Source of the DNA: JAHBVL01 sp963712055
GTDB lineage: Bacteria; Chloroflexota; Chloroflexia; Thermomicrobiales; UBA6265
Direction: 5' to 3'
DNA length: 64,000 nucleotides
NCBI GenBank assembly: GCA_963712055.1
Contig: CAVQGN010000008.1
Coordinates: 12,287 to 76,286 of the forward strand
The first letter of the stretch is position 1. Every line of letters starts with the position of its first letter. Below, one piece after another: positions 16,974 to 26,123 of the stretch. Both the position numbers and the translations under genes were made by a program. A model generated the notes under the pieces. The model saw only the letters and a program-made list of their open reading frames with translations, searched no databases and was not told the DNA's origin.

Positions 16974-19868
16974 TTAGTTGGTGCGCAGCCGCATCGCGAT
17001 ACCAGCCATTCCGATGACGCCGAGCGCCATCAGAACGAGCATCAGGTTGGCGGTGCCATCAGAACCCGTACCCGTTGCCGGGAGAGCAGTGACGCTCATG
17101 AGTTCAACATAGTTGGCGTTGGCCGTGGCATTGGAGCTCGAGCCACCAGAGGCGCTCGCTGAGCCACCGCTGGTCTCGACACCACCGCCGTAGGAACCGC
17201 CGCCACTGGTGCCAGCGCCACTACCGCCAACACCGCCGCCACCGCCAGCTCCGCCGCCGCCACCTGCGCCGCCGCCACTTGCCGGGGCTGGGCAGCTGTA
17301 AACCGCGGTGCCGTCATTGGCGCAAGCGGATGCTGAAGCATCGCCGCCGTCGCCGCCGTAAGCGTTGCCACTGAAGGCACCGCCACCGTCGGCGCCATTG
17401 CCACCGTTGCCACCGGATCCACCGGTGCCATCGCCACCGTCAGCCACGCCGCCAGCGCCACCGGTACCAGCACCACCGGTGCCTTCGCCAGCTGTCGCGT
17501 CCGCGCCGTTGCCGCCCACGTTGCCGCCGCCGGTCACGCTCGAACCCTCGACCGTGCCTTCGGAGATTGCATCGCCGCCAGCGCCGTTGCCACTGGTTGC
17601 GTCGCCGGCAACGGAATCGCCACCGGTTGCATCAGACGTCGTGCCATTGCCGCCGGTGTTGCCTTCGGCCGTGGCGTTCGAGGTTGCGTCGCCGGTGACC
17701 GTGTTGCCAACCGAGACGTTTGCACTCGTGTTGCCACCACCGATCGCGCCGCCGCAGTCAGAGTTGCCACCGTCGCCGCCGTCGCCACCATTGGCGCGGC
17801 TGTTGTTCTCGACGTCAGGATCGAGTCCTGGATCAGCACCACCGTCGCCGCCAGCTCCGCCATCGCCACCACCGGTGCTCTGGCCTTCGCTGTTGGTCTC
17901 ACCGACCAGGCAACTGCCGAGGGTCAGGCTCACCGTGGTTTCAGCCGTAATCTCGGTCTCGCTCTGATCGTTGTCCTCTGCAGTGGCAGCGCCACCAGTC
18001 AGATTGACCGACGCATCGCCGCCCTTGGCACATGGGTCAGCTGCTTCTGGCTGAACTTCGTCGCCGAGTCCGCACTCTGCGTTTCCACCGGCATTAGCGT
18101 TGCCGCCGACGGCCGCACTGCTCGTGCCGATACCGCCAACTGCTGCGAGTCCGGTTGTCGTGCCGGATTCGGTATCGCCTTCAGCATCGCCACCGTCGCC
18201 ACCGTTGCCGCGTCCACCATCGCCGGTTGCGCCGGTGCCGTCAGCGCCGTTACCGGTGCCGTCGCCACCTTCGCCGGTGTTGCCATCGCCGCCGTTGCCA
18301 CCATCACCGCCGGTACCACCGGTCGCGTTGCCGCTCTTGGCATTCGCGCCCTGGCCGCCGCCTGCCCAGGCTTCAGCGTAGGAATCAGAACCAATTTGCT
18401 TGGCATAGGCGTCGGCGTCACCGCCGTCGCCCGCCATTGCATTACCAGTGCCAGCGTCGCCACCGGAACCGGAGTCGCCACCGGAACCGCCCGCGCCGCC
18501 TGTGCCAGCGCCACCGGATGCGTCGCCACCATTGCCGCCAGTACCAGCACCACCAGTACCCGCGCCGCCTGTGCCGTTGCCACCGTCGCCAGCCGTGTTG
18601 CCATTGCTGGTCGCGCTGCCGCCGACTGTGTTGACACTACCAGCGTCGCCGCCGCTTGCGTTGCCACTCGTGGCGTCGCCGCCGATCGAGTTGCCACCAG
18701 TCGAGACACCAGCCGAGGCGTTGCCGCCGGCGCTATCGCCAGTCAGCGTGGTCGAGGTGGTGGCGTCGCCACCCACCGTGTTGCCAGCGCTGGCGCTGCC
18801 ACCGGTGTTGCCACCGCCATTGGTCGGGCCGCAGTTGCCTGCGCCGCCATTGCCACCGTCGCCACCATTGGCTGTGCTATCGCGATCGACAGCATCCTCA
18901 AGGCCGTTGACAGCCTCTTGGGGGCCTGCGCCGCCTTCGCCACCGTCGCCACCGATTCCGACGCACCCGAGGGTGAAGGAACCAACGCTGACGAGATCAA
19001 TGTCGTCGATAAGGGCGTAGTCAACCGCCAGACCGAACAGGGCGGCGTTCTCCTCTACATCTGCTGCAACGTCGGCACCAGACAATGTTCCTGCAGTCAC
19101 GGTCGGGCCAGACGCATCAGCGGCTGTAGCTGCACCACCGGTGACGTTGATCGCCACGTTGCCGCCCTGAGCCGAGCCACCCTGAGCCCTGCCGCCGATG
19201 GAGGAGTCTCCACCAGTTGCCGGGCCGACATTCGCCGCTCCGCCAGTTGCGTCCGCGCCGGTTGTCTCACCAGATTCGGTTTCACCTTCAGCATCGCCAC
19301 CGTCGCCGCCGTTGCCGACACCGCCGGTGCCTGCTGCACCGAGACCGTTGCCACCATTGGCCAGAGCGTCGCCGCCCATGCCTTCGGCACCATCGCCACC
19401 GTTGCCAGCTTCGCCTGGCTGACCACCAGTTGCGTTGCCACTGGTGCCATTGCCGCCTTCGCCGCCTTCGGCTTCGGCCAGCGGGTCACCGCCGACGCTC
19501 TTGGCGGTCGCGGAGGCATCGCCACCGCTACCACCAGCGCCGTCGCCAGAGTCCGCGCGACCACCGTCGCCACCGTTGCCGCCGTCGCCACCAGAACCAC
19601 CGGCGCCGTCGCCGCCATCAGCCGTGCCACCGTTGCCGCCAGTGCCCGCACCACCAGTGCCTGCACCGCCAGTGCCGTCGCCGCCGCTGCCAGCGGTGTT
19701 GTTTCCACCGGTTGCATCGCCGCCCGTGGTGTCGCCACCCGTCGCGGATCCGCCTGTTGCATTGCCTGTCGACGCGCTACCGCTTTCGGAGTCGCCACCA
19801 ACGGCGTCGCCACCATCAGCGTTGCCACCGGTGCCGCCAGCTGCGCTGGTCGTTGTCGAAGCGCTGAA
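16974..19868 (-). CDS. Giant glycine-rich repeat protein, C-terminal segment with LPATG anchor
   Basis: Third reading segment of one gene spanning 16974-23696. It is open in its frame from about 19868 to the stop at 16974. It holds two full repeat modules (each with a GGxGG-rich head, a Cys-containing C-V-G-I-like core and a GNTxGGDAT tail). It ends with ALPATGTGSDG, a hydrophobic helix (LMLVLMALGVIGMAGIAM) and RLRTN. That is a textbook sortase sorting signal: the product is expected to be exported and covalently linked to the wall. The other frames across it give only Ala/Val/Thr/Arg or His/Arg-rich nonsense. The ATG at 19379 is internal. Confidence 0.8.
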   Translation of the reverse strand, partial: FSASTTTSAAGGTGGNADGGDAVGGDSESGSASTGNATGGSATGGDTTGGDATGGNNTAGSGGDGTGGAGTGGAGTGGNGGTADGGDGAGGSGGDGGNGGDGGRADSGDGAGGSGGDASATAKSVGGDPLAEAEGGEGGNGTSGNATGGQPGEAGNGGDGAEGMGGDALANGGNGLGAAGTGGVGNGGDGGDAEGETESGETTGADATGGAANVGPATGGDSSIGGRAQGGSAQGGNVAINVTGGAATAADASGPTVTAGTLSGADVAADVEENAALFGLAVDYALIDDIDLVSVGSFTLGCVGIGGDGGEGGAGPQEAVNGLEDAVDRDSTANGGDGGNGGAGNCGPTNGGGNTGGSASAGNTVGGDATTSTTLTGDSAGGNASAGVSTGGNSIGGDATSGNASGGDAGSVNTVGGSATSNGNTAGDGGNGTGGAGTGGAGTGGNGGDASGGAGTGGAGGSGGDSGSGGDAGTGNAMAGDGGDADAYAKQIGSDSYAEAWAGGGQGANAKSGNATGGTGGDGGNGGDGNTGEGGDGTGNGADGTGATGDGGRGNGGDGGDAEGDTESGTTTGLAAVGGIGTSSAAVGGNANAGGNAECGLGDEVQPEAADPCAKGGDASVNLTGGAATAEDNDQSETEITAETTVSLTLGSCLVGETNSEGQSTGGGDGGAGGDGGADPGLDPDVENNSRANGGDGGDGGNSDCGGAIGGGNTSANVSVGNTVTGDATSNATAEGNTGGNGTTSDATGGDSVAGDATSGNGAGGDAISEGTVEGSSVTGGGNVGGNGADATAGEGTGGAGTGGAGGVADGGDGTGGSGGNGGNGADGGGAFSGNAYGGDGGDASASACANDGTAVYSCPAPASGGGAGGGGGAGGGGGVGGSGAGTSGGGSYGGGVETSGGSASASGGSSSNATANANYVELMSVTALPATGTGSDGTANLMLVLMALGVIGMAGIAMRLRTN

Positions 19869-21262
19869 CCGCCAACCACGTTACCGAGGGCGACGCTACC
19901 AGCCGTGTTGCCACCGCCGATGGTGTTGCCGCAATTCGCGCCACCACCGTTGCCACCGTCGCCGCCGTTGGATGTGCTGTCGCGTCCGATATCGACACCG
20001 GCAGCGCCACCATTACCACCTTCGCCAGCATTGGCGTAGCAGGAAAGACCAAGGCCAGCATCTTCATTGAAGATTCCGGTGAAGGTCACAACCGCGCCCT
20101 GCTCGGTGGTGCCACCCGTGGCAGCTCCACCCGTTGCCACGCCGCCGGTTACCACGCTGATCGCGCTTCCGCCGTCGCCGCTGCCTCCTTGAGCAGCACC
20201 GCCAGCGCCAACCGTGCCTGCGAGTGCCAGTGCGACCGTGGCGTCGCCACCAAGTGCGTTACCGCCAGTCGTGTCGCCACCGGTTGTGTCGCCTTCAGCG
20301 TCGCCACCGTCGCCACCGTTACCGTTGGCGCCGTCGCCGGTCGCTCCGGTGCCAGTGCCGCCATTGGCCTTGCCACTGCCACCAAGACCGATTGCGCCAT
20401 CACCAGCATTGCCGCCATCAGCACCGGTGCCACCCGTGGCCGAGCCACTGGTGCCATCGCCACCCTGGCCGCCGAATGCATAGGCAAAGGAATCTTCGCC
20501 GCCGGCCATCACGCTGGCGGAAGCCGAGGCTCCGCCACCGTTGCCGCCGTCGCCGTTGCCAGTTGTGGCATCGCCGCCGTCACCAGCATCTCCACCAGTG
20601 CCGCCAGAACCGCCGTCGCCGTCTCCGCCGCTGGCTGTTCCACCGGAACCACCTGTGCCGGCGCCACCCGTACCAGCACCGCCAGTACCGGAACCTGCGT
20701 CGCCACCAGCATTGCCGCCACCAGCGGTGTTGCCGCCGGTGGTGTCGCCGCTGGTGGCCGAACCGGCTCGAGCTGTGCCGCCATCTGCGTCGCCACCGGT
20801 CGAGTCACCACCCGTGGCGTCGCCGCCAGAGCCGTTACCGCCGGTATTGCCTTCTGCGCTTGTCATATTGGTTGCGTCGCCGCCGCTGACATTGCCCTGG
20901 CTGACGTCAGCGATCGCGAGAACGACTGCCGGCTCCTGGCCACCGTCGCCAGCAGTCGCGCCATTACCGCCACCGTTGGTCACGCCGCATCCTGCAGCGC
21001 CACCGTCGCCGCCATCGCCACCGTTGCCGGTTGCATTCGGATCGCCCTGCGGTCGACCCGCATCCGGGCTACCGAAGGAGCCATCGCCGCCAGAACCACC
21101 GGCCACGAGGCAGCCATAGGTTTCAGAAATGACCGGGCCGACGATGACCGTGCCGGTTGTGGCATCACCACCAGTTGTATCGCCACCAGCGGAGACGGTT
21201 GTGCTGGCATTTCCGCCGACACCGGTTCCGCCAAATGCTACTCCCGCCGACATTTCCATCGG
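19868..21262 (-). CDS. Giant glycine-rich repeat protein, middle segment (other frame)
   Basis: Second reading segment. At about 21240-21262 the glycine-rich reading moves by one base relative to the N-terminal segment (after a GGDATAADGN-like end, continuing as FGGTGVGGNAST). At about 19868 it moves back (NVVGGS continuing as ASTTTSAAGG). The N- and C-terminal segments are in the same frame, so the two shifts cancel. Contains modules three and four, each with a Cys pair (YGCLVAGG, LSCYANAG). Whether the shifts are real or consensus errors cannot be told from one sequence. Confidence 0.7.
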
Positions 21263-23696
21263 CGGCCGTGGCATCGCCACCATTGCCGGTTCCGCCATCA
21301 GCGTCGCCGCCGGTGGTGTCACCGCCGTCGGTGTCGCCTTCGCCGTTGCCACCTTCGCCACCGTTGCCGGTGCCGCCGGTGCCAGCTGCGCCGGTTCCCG
21401 TTGCGCCCTTGGCAGTCGCGTCGCCGCCGGTGCCATCAGCACCTTCGCCGCCGTTGCCGCCCTCGCCGCCATCACCAGGTGTTGCGTCGCCACTCGTCCC
21501 GGAACCGCCATCGCCAGCAATGGCAATCGCTTCCGGATCGATTCCTTCGGCATACCCATCGGCTTCAGCGTCGCCGCCATTGCCGCCACTTGTGTTGCCA
21601 CTCTGGGCATCGCCAGCGTCGCCGCCGTTGCCACCGTCGCCAGCGTTGCCGCCCGTGCCGTTGCCAGCTGCCGCAGTGCCGCCAGAACCACCCGTACCCG
21701 CGCCGCCAGTGCCAGCACCACCGGTGCCGTCGCCGCCGTCGCCGCCCGAGTTGCCGCCGCCACGGGTGTCGCCACCAGTGGTATCGCCGGTTTCAGCACC
21801 GCCACCGAAGCCGTTGCCGGATGTGGCTGAGCCGCCGGTCGAGTTGCCCGAGGTTGCATTGCCGCCGACGCCATTGCCACCGGTGTTGCCACCGCCAGCG
21901 ACGGTCACCGTGGCATCGCCACCAACCGTATTACCAACCGAGACTGCAGAACCGGTGTTGCCGCCGCCAACCGTGTTGCCACAGGTCGCGCCGCCACCGT
22001 TACCGCCGTCGCCGCCGTTTGCTGTCGAATCATTGTTGGCATCGCCACCGGCTCCACCAGCTCCACCGGCGCCACCGATACCGACACAACCCTCGGTCCA
22101 GGTATCGACACCACCAAGGGTGACGATGTCCGGTCCAGCAGTCACGTTGCCGCCCTGGGCTGCGCCACCGGTTGCGACATCGCTAGCCTGGCCACCGATG
22201 CCCATTCCACCAAGCGCATTGTTGATCGCGCCGCCGTCGCCAGCCTCGGCAACGCCGCCGAAACCGTCGCCGCCGGTGCCTGTGCCGCCAGTGGTGTCGC
22301 CGCCGTCGGTGTCACCTTCAGCGTCTCCACCGTCGCCGCCATTGCCGTTGCCGCCGTCGCCAGTGGCGCCGGTGCCTTCTGCGCCATTCGCATTGGCTGT
22401 ACCGCCGAGGCCTTCACCAGCTTCGTCACCAGGTCGACCGCCGTCGCCGCCGGTTCCACCAGTGGCTGAGCCGCTGATGCTCTCGCCGCCTTCGCCGCCT
22501 CCGGCGTAAGCGAGGACTGGATCGTCAAAGCCGTTGTTGTTCGCGGTTGCGTCAGCGTCGCCACCGTCGCCACCGATCGAGTCACCGGTGATCGCGAGGC
22601 CGCCGTTGCCGCCATCGCCACCGTTGCCGCCGTTGCCGCCTGTTCCGGAGCCGCCAGTGGCTGTGCCACCGGAACCGCCGGTACCTGCGCCACCGACACC
22701 AGCACCACCGGTCGCCGCGCCGCCATCACCGGCGATGTTGCCACCACCGACGACTGCGCCACCGGTGGTCGACCCACCGATAACCGAGCCACCAACGCCC
22801 GCGCCGGACGTCGCGTCGCCACCGGTCGAGGTACCGCCGAAGGCGCCACCACCAGAACCGTCACCGCCGGTGTTGCCGCCGCCGCTGACACTGGTCGTCG
22901 CGCTACCAGCTCGGAAGTTTCCTATCGAAACGGTGCCGCCGGTGTTGCCACCGCCGTTGGCGTTACCCGCATTGAACGGACCGCCGTTGCCACCGTCGCC
23001 ACCATTGGCAACGCTGTTGTTGTCAGCATCGCCGCCGTTGCCGCCGTCGCCACCAGTACCACCGGAACCGGTGTTGCCATTAGTGACAGTCGTGGTCGAA
23101 CCGCCGGTCACCACAGAACCATTGATCGTGACCGAGCCGCCGGTCGCCGAGCCGCCGGTGGTCGTGGACGAAGCGTTTCCGCCGGTCCCGGTACCGCCGG
23201 TGGCGTTTCCACCAGCCGCAGCGTTGCCACCCGTGGCGCCGCCACCGGTGCCGGAGCCACCAGTGATCGCACCGCCGGAGGTGTTGCCACCGGTCGTGTC
23301 GCCACTGGCGTTGCCGCCGCTGCCGCCGGTGGCGTTGCCACCGGTTCCAGCCGCGCCAGATCCTGCCGCACCATTCGAGGTGGCGTCGCCACCCACGCCG
23401 GCAGCGCCATCGCCACCGTTCGCGCCGGAACCGCCATTACCACCAACAGCATCGCCGCTGGTGCCGTCGGCGCCGTCGCCGCCTTCAGCTTCACTATCAG
23501 AATCTTGCTGTGTCTGTACTGAAGCAGTTGTCTGCCCCGAACCGGCCACCGTCACGCCAGTGGCGTACGTGACCAAGCTCAACAGAATTGCCAGTGTTCC
23601 CAGCAATCTGAGGAGCCTTTCTCTACCCCGCACGCTACTTCCCATTCCGTTTCCCTTTCCCCTGCTACTACTTCCACTCCGATTGTTGCTTGTCAT
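21165..23696 (-). CDS. Giant glycine-rich repeat protein, N-terminal segment with signal peptide
   Basis: First reading segment, starting at the ATG at 23696 (GAAGG 9 nt upstream) or at an ATG at 23645 that also has a purine-rich leader. A signal peptide is clear: basic RGRERLLRLLG, a hydrophobic core LAILLSLVTYATGVTVA, then a Gln/Ser/Asp-rich linker (QTQQDSDSEAEGG) and the first two modules. The meaningful glycine-rich reading stops at about 21240; the last residues to 21165 (WRNRCRRKCQ...) are out of frame. With the other two segments the full product would be about 2,240 residues: an exported, wall-anchored surface protein. Confidence 0.8.
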   Translation of the reverse strand: MTSNNRSGSSSRGKGNGMGSSVRGRERLLRLLGTLAILLSLVTYATGVTVAGSGQTTASVQTQQDSDSEAEGGDGADGTSGDAVGGNGGSGANGGDGAAGVGGDATSNGAAGSGAAGTGGNATGGSGGNASGDTTGGNTSGGAITGGSGTGGGATGGNAAAGGNATGGTGTGGNASSTTTGGSATGGSVTINGSVVTGGSTTTVTNGNTGSGGTGGDGGNGGDADNNSVANGGDGGNGGPFNAGNANGGGNTGGTVSIGNFRAGSATTSVSGGGNTGGDGSGGGAFGGTSTGGDATSGAGVGGSVIGGSTTGGAVVGGGNIAGDGGAATGGAGVGGAGTGGSGGTATGGSGTGGNGGNGGDGGNGGLAITGDSIGGDGGDADATANNNGFDDPVLAYAGGGEGGESISGSATGGTGGDGGRPGDEAGEGLGGTANANGAEGTGATGDGGNGNGGDGGDAEGDTDGGDTTGGTGTGGDGFGGVAEAGDGGAINNALGGMGIGGQASDVATGGAAQGGNVTAGPDIVTLGGVDTWTEGCVGIGGAGGAGGAGGDANNDSTANGGDGGNGGGATCGNTVGGGNTGSAVSVGNTVGGDATVTVAGGGNTGGNGVGGNATSGNSTGGSATSGNGFGGGAETGDTTGGDTRGGGNSGGDGGDGTGGAGTGGAGTGGSGGTAAAGNGTGGNAGDGGNGGDAGDAQSGNTSGGNGGDAEADGYAEGIDPEAIAIAGDGGSGTSGDATPGDGGEGGNGGEGADGTGGDATAKGATGTGAAGTGGTGNGGEGGNGEGDTDGGDTTGGDADGGTGNGGDATAADGNVGGSSIWRNRCRRKCQHNRLRWWRYNWW

Positions 23697-23869
23697 TCCG
23701 ATATCCCTTCCCCCTGCTCTGCCTGGTTCTTCAGATCGAGCGCTAGTCCTTCCCGCCATACCGATTCTCCCCATCGTTATGGCCCTCCCCGGCAAAGCAG
23801 CCGTTGTCGTTTTCCTTTTACGTGTCGCCCGTGCAGAGCTTGCAGAGACCGGTTCTCGTCTTGAACACC

Positions 23870-23905
23870 AAAAACCCGGGTGCTCTTTTCCTCAGAACAC
23901 CCAGG
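23870..23905 (-). terminator. Intrinsic terminator / possible attenuator
   Basis: A 12-bp stem (CCTGGGTGTTCT / AGAGCACCCGGG on the minus strand, two G-U pairs) with a 7-nt loop is followed directly by TTTTT. It is about 490 nt past the heliorhodopsin stop and after that gene's own terminator-like hairpin. Confidence 0.75.
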
Positions 23906-24321
23906 ATTCGCAATCCAGGTTCGATACCGTCTGTCTCGTGCCAACTCCGTCTCCCCATCCACGTCTGGTGGGCAAAACAGCATGATTGCGGACTGGCCGG
24001 TCACTACAACATGCTGACGGTGCGGGAACGCGCCAGGGTTACTACCCCGATTCCATACCTCTCGGCATGGACTTGCTGTCACGTCTTGGTGACTATGCTA
24101 CTGGAGGTGATCGCGGAACGCAAGACCCAAACTGCTGCAATTCGTGAATGGAAAAAGGGCGTACGATCACATAGGTTGCCACCGCAACACGACCGCTTAA
24201 CGGGCTCTATTCAACCGCTTCTGGGAAAAATCGTGACTCTTGCGGGAGATTTCGATTGTTGCTGCGGACTGCCGGTCCGTTCTGTACGTACATTTTCGAC
24301 GAGCGAGAGGCCAGATACGGA

Positions 24322-24345
24322 AATGGACCCCGTTGGGGGTCCATT
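24322..24345 (-). terminator. Terminator of heliorhodopsin gene
   Basis: A perfect 10-bp inverted repeat AATGGACCCC / GGGGTCCATT with a 4-nt loop, followed by TTTCC on the minus strand. It lies 54 nt after the heliorhodopsin stop. Confidence 0.75.
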
Positions 24346-24398
24346 CGTATATCGATCGTGTTTTCGGCGCAATTCGAACGATTTCGACAGAACCGATG

Positions 24399-25229
24399 TC
24401 AATCGATGAGCGTATTCGCGAAGACCTGCCAAGCCAGCAACGTTTTCGCGATCAGGCTGAGCACGATGTACGCCTTTTCGCCGAAGAGATAGCTTTGCCA
24501 GCGACCAACCTTGGCGTATTGAAGCACCATGTTGATCGCGAAGCTGTTGAACAGGACGAAGAGGCTGATGATGATCCCATAGACAAACGTCGGGACGCCG
24601 TCCGCGTTTTCGGCCACGCCATTCGAGCCGGCGACCATGATCGCCACCAGGATCCACGGAACGATGCCGACGATGCTACCCGAGATAAACGGCATCCAGT
24701 TGACTTTTTCGCCGTCGGTTTTGCGGTGATTCATCATTTCCATGTCGAGACCGAAGAGAATCATGGCCGCGTTGACGCCAAAAACGGCGAGGACGGCACC
24801 GATATCGGTGACACCGGTGACCATCACAATCAACACCATCATGATCGAGGCGCTGATGGAGTACTCGGCCCAACGAGCGTAGTTGATCCGGTCGGCCAGA
24901 TTGCGGCGATACCAGCCCCAGACACCGGGAGCGGCCATCAGCAGATGATCGGCCGCGGCTAAAAAGAGAAAGAGCGCGACAGCGTACCCGACCGGTACCC
25001 GCCAGATGACATCGGGATCGCTGGAGGCGCTACCCGGCGGGCCGACGGCGTAGGAACCAGTGATGGGAAGCTTGAAATCGTTGCTGATGGCAGCAATTGC
25101 AATCGCCTGGACGAGATGCGCCAAGCCCACCGCGAGGTTGTACCAGCGCAGCTTCACCGGAATTTCCTCTGTTTCTGGGACTGTGGTTGGACGATAGGTT
25201 GCTGGTATCGCCTCCGCTCGGTCTGTCAT
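24399..25229 (-). CDS. Heliorhodopsin
   Basis: A 276-residue seven-helix protein starting at the ATG at 25229 (GGAGGAG 6 nt upstream). It matches heliorhodopsins, not type-1 rhodopsins. The retinal-binding lysine sits in helix 7 as LSLIAKTLLAWQVFANTL (Lys262). Helix 3 has RWAEYSISASIM, with Glu122 as the expected Schiff-base counterion. FVYGIIISLFVLFNSFAINM forms helix 6. The conserved cytoplasmic histidines appear as His38 and His95. Heliorhodopsins bind all-trans retinal, have slow photocycles, sit inverted in the membrane and are thought to signal or regulate partners. No retinal-synthesis gene is in the window. The gene is monocistronic. Confidence 0.95.
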   Translation of the reverse strand: MTDRAEAIPATYRPTTVPETEEIPVKLRWYNLAVGLAHLVQAIAIAAISNDFKLPITGSYAVGPPGSASSDPDVIWRVPVGYAVALFLFLAAADHLLMAAPGVWGWYRRNLADRINYARWAEYSISASIMMVLIVMVTGVTDIGAVLAVFGVNAAMILFGLDMEMMNHRKTDGEKVNWMPFISGSIVGIVPWILVAIMVAGSNGVAENADGVPTFVYGIIISLFVLFNSFAINMVLQYAKVGRWQSYLFGEKAYIVLSLIAKTLLAWQVFANTLID

Positions 25230-25638
25230 TGCATTCTCCTCCACTTCACACTCGCACAATTTCGGTTCGCACGCTGAGCAAACTCTTTGCCGTTTCCTAT
25301 TATTAGAGATGAATCGTCAACTGCTCCCAGTGTCTATGCTGCAGAAGTGGGAATGCAATCGTTCGCGATGGATCCTGCAGGAAGGGTGGCGAACGATATC
25401 GAATCGTATGACGCTCGCTGCGCCGAACTCGCAGATGCGAGCTCTTTGCGATCGGTCGAGAGGCAATAATGCTATCCTTATGGGTGGCTCGGGCAACGTT
25501 CCACGGGTTTGCTGCTGCGCTCGACAGAACGAGGCAGTATTCCCGGAGCGTCGGCTCGAAGCCGCGAAGACGAACCATCCCCGCTACTGGAAGTGGATAT
25601 GACCATTTCCTCGATCTGATGACAAGGAGTCTCTGCGT
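25230..25638. other. Divergent intergenic region between heliorhodopsin and infA
   Basis: Promoters for both divergent genes must lie here. AT-rich CCTATTATTAG near 25297-25307 could serve the minus strand, and TTGCGA...TAATGCTAT near 25446-25475 could serve infA. Both are guesses. No RNA gene or coding region was recognised. Confidence 0.35.
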
Positions 25639-25932
25639 ATGGCAAAAAAACCAGTCTATCGCCGCCCACCGCGGCCATCGAAGGCGACCGCTCCAACTGA
25701 AGTGCGCGCGCCGAAAACCAATCCTGACGCCATTGCCGTTGACGGCACGATTGTGGCTGCTCTTCCGAACGCGATGTTCACCGTGGAACTCGAAGGTGGC
25801 AACAACGTTCTCGGCCATCTTGCTGGCAAGATGCGGAAAAACTATATTCGCGTTCTGCCAGGCGACCGAGTTGTCGTCGAACTCTCCCCGTACGACCTCA
25901 CCCGGGGTCGAATCACCTACCGACATCGGTAG
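25639..25932 (+). CDS. infA: Translation initiation factor IF-1 with N-terminal extension
   Basis: A 97-residue protein. Residues about 28-97 form the S1-like OB fold of IF-1: DAIAVDGTIVAALPNAMFTV, GHLAGKMRKNYIRVLPGDRV and ending SPYDLTRGRITYRHR. IF-1 binds the ribosomal A site and helps initiator tRNA selection. Normal IF-1 has about 72 residues. Here about 27 extra residues, basic and proline-rich (KKPVYRRPPRPSKATAP), precede the fold. An AAGGAG ribosome-binding site supports the ATG at 25639. The gene stands alone and is not in a ribosomal-protein operon, so it may be a second copy. Confidence 0.93.
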   Translation: MAKKPVYRRPPRPSKATAPTEVRAPKTNPDAIAVDGTIVAALPNAMFTVELEGGNNVLGHLAGKMRKNYIRVLPGDRVVVELSPYDLTRGRITYRHR

Positions 25933-26075
25933 CTCCTCGCTTTCTCTATCCAAATCCGCTCGATCTCCCCAAGGACACGCCGACCCGCTGGTCGGCGTAG
26001 TGCTAGCAGAACGGCTGGGTTTGCCGATTTGCAGCATTTGCAAGGAAGACACGTTTCTCCTCTTCGGAGATAAAA

Positions 26076-26104
26076 AAAGCGGCGTCCCTGGAGGACGCCG
26101 CTTT
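26076..26104. terminator. Bidirectional terminator between infA and DUF1269 gene
   Basis: A 12-bp perfect stem AAAGCGGCGTCC / GGACGCCGCTTT with loop CTGGA. It has an A-run on the left and T-rich sequence on the right, so it can serve both converging genes. Confidence 0.88.
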
Positions 26105-26123
26105 CTGGTTTCTTCCTGACTTT

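Larger units (their letters stand above)
16974..23696 (-). repeat. Array of about six long glycine-rich modules within the giant gene
   Basis: Six modules of roughly 300-400 codons each can be recognised. Each is marked by an NGGDGGNGG block near a CG or N-A-G pair, then GGGNTxGxxxxGNxxGGDAT. It then runs through GTGGAGTGGAGTGGSGG-like strings to a GNGGDGGDAEGDTxGG block. Codons are strongly biased (GGC/GGT, GCC, ACC), which makes every other frame artificially open. The composition recalls mycobacterial PE_PGRS and fish-scale-like surface proteins, but the order of motifs is its own. Confidence 0.85.
23697..24398 (-). promoter_or_regulatory. Long leader/intergenic region upstream of giant gene
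   Basis: Seven hundred bases without a credible gene; ORFs in it are short and in low-complexity frames. It holds two strong minus-strand hairpins: one closing the heliorhodopsin gene (24322-24345) and one with a T run (23870-23905), 174 nt before the giant gene's start. If the promoter of the giant gene lies upstream of 23905, the latter would act as an attenuator. No known riboswitch consensus was recognised. Confidence 0.4.

Noticed and set aside
23900..23960. tRNA-like GGTTCGATACC near 23930
   Set aside because: The flanking bases do not form a T-arm or acceptor stem, so no tRNA cloverleaf can be drawn.
18396..23985. Long plus-strand ORFs (up to about 640 codons) in the glycine-rich region
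   Set aside because: They are Pro/Ala/Val- or His/Arg-rich mirrors of GGN/GCC repeats on the minus strand, with no start signals or domains.
25303..26052. A 249-codon minus-strand ORF across infA
   Set aside because: It covers the whole IF-1 gene antisense and a terminator; no domain or ribosome-binding site supports it.
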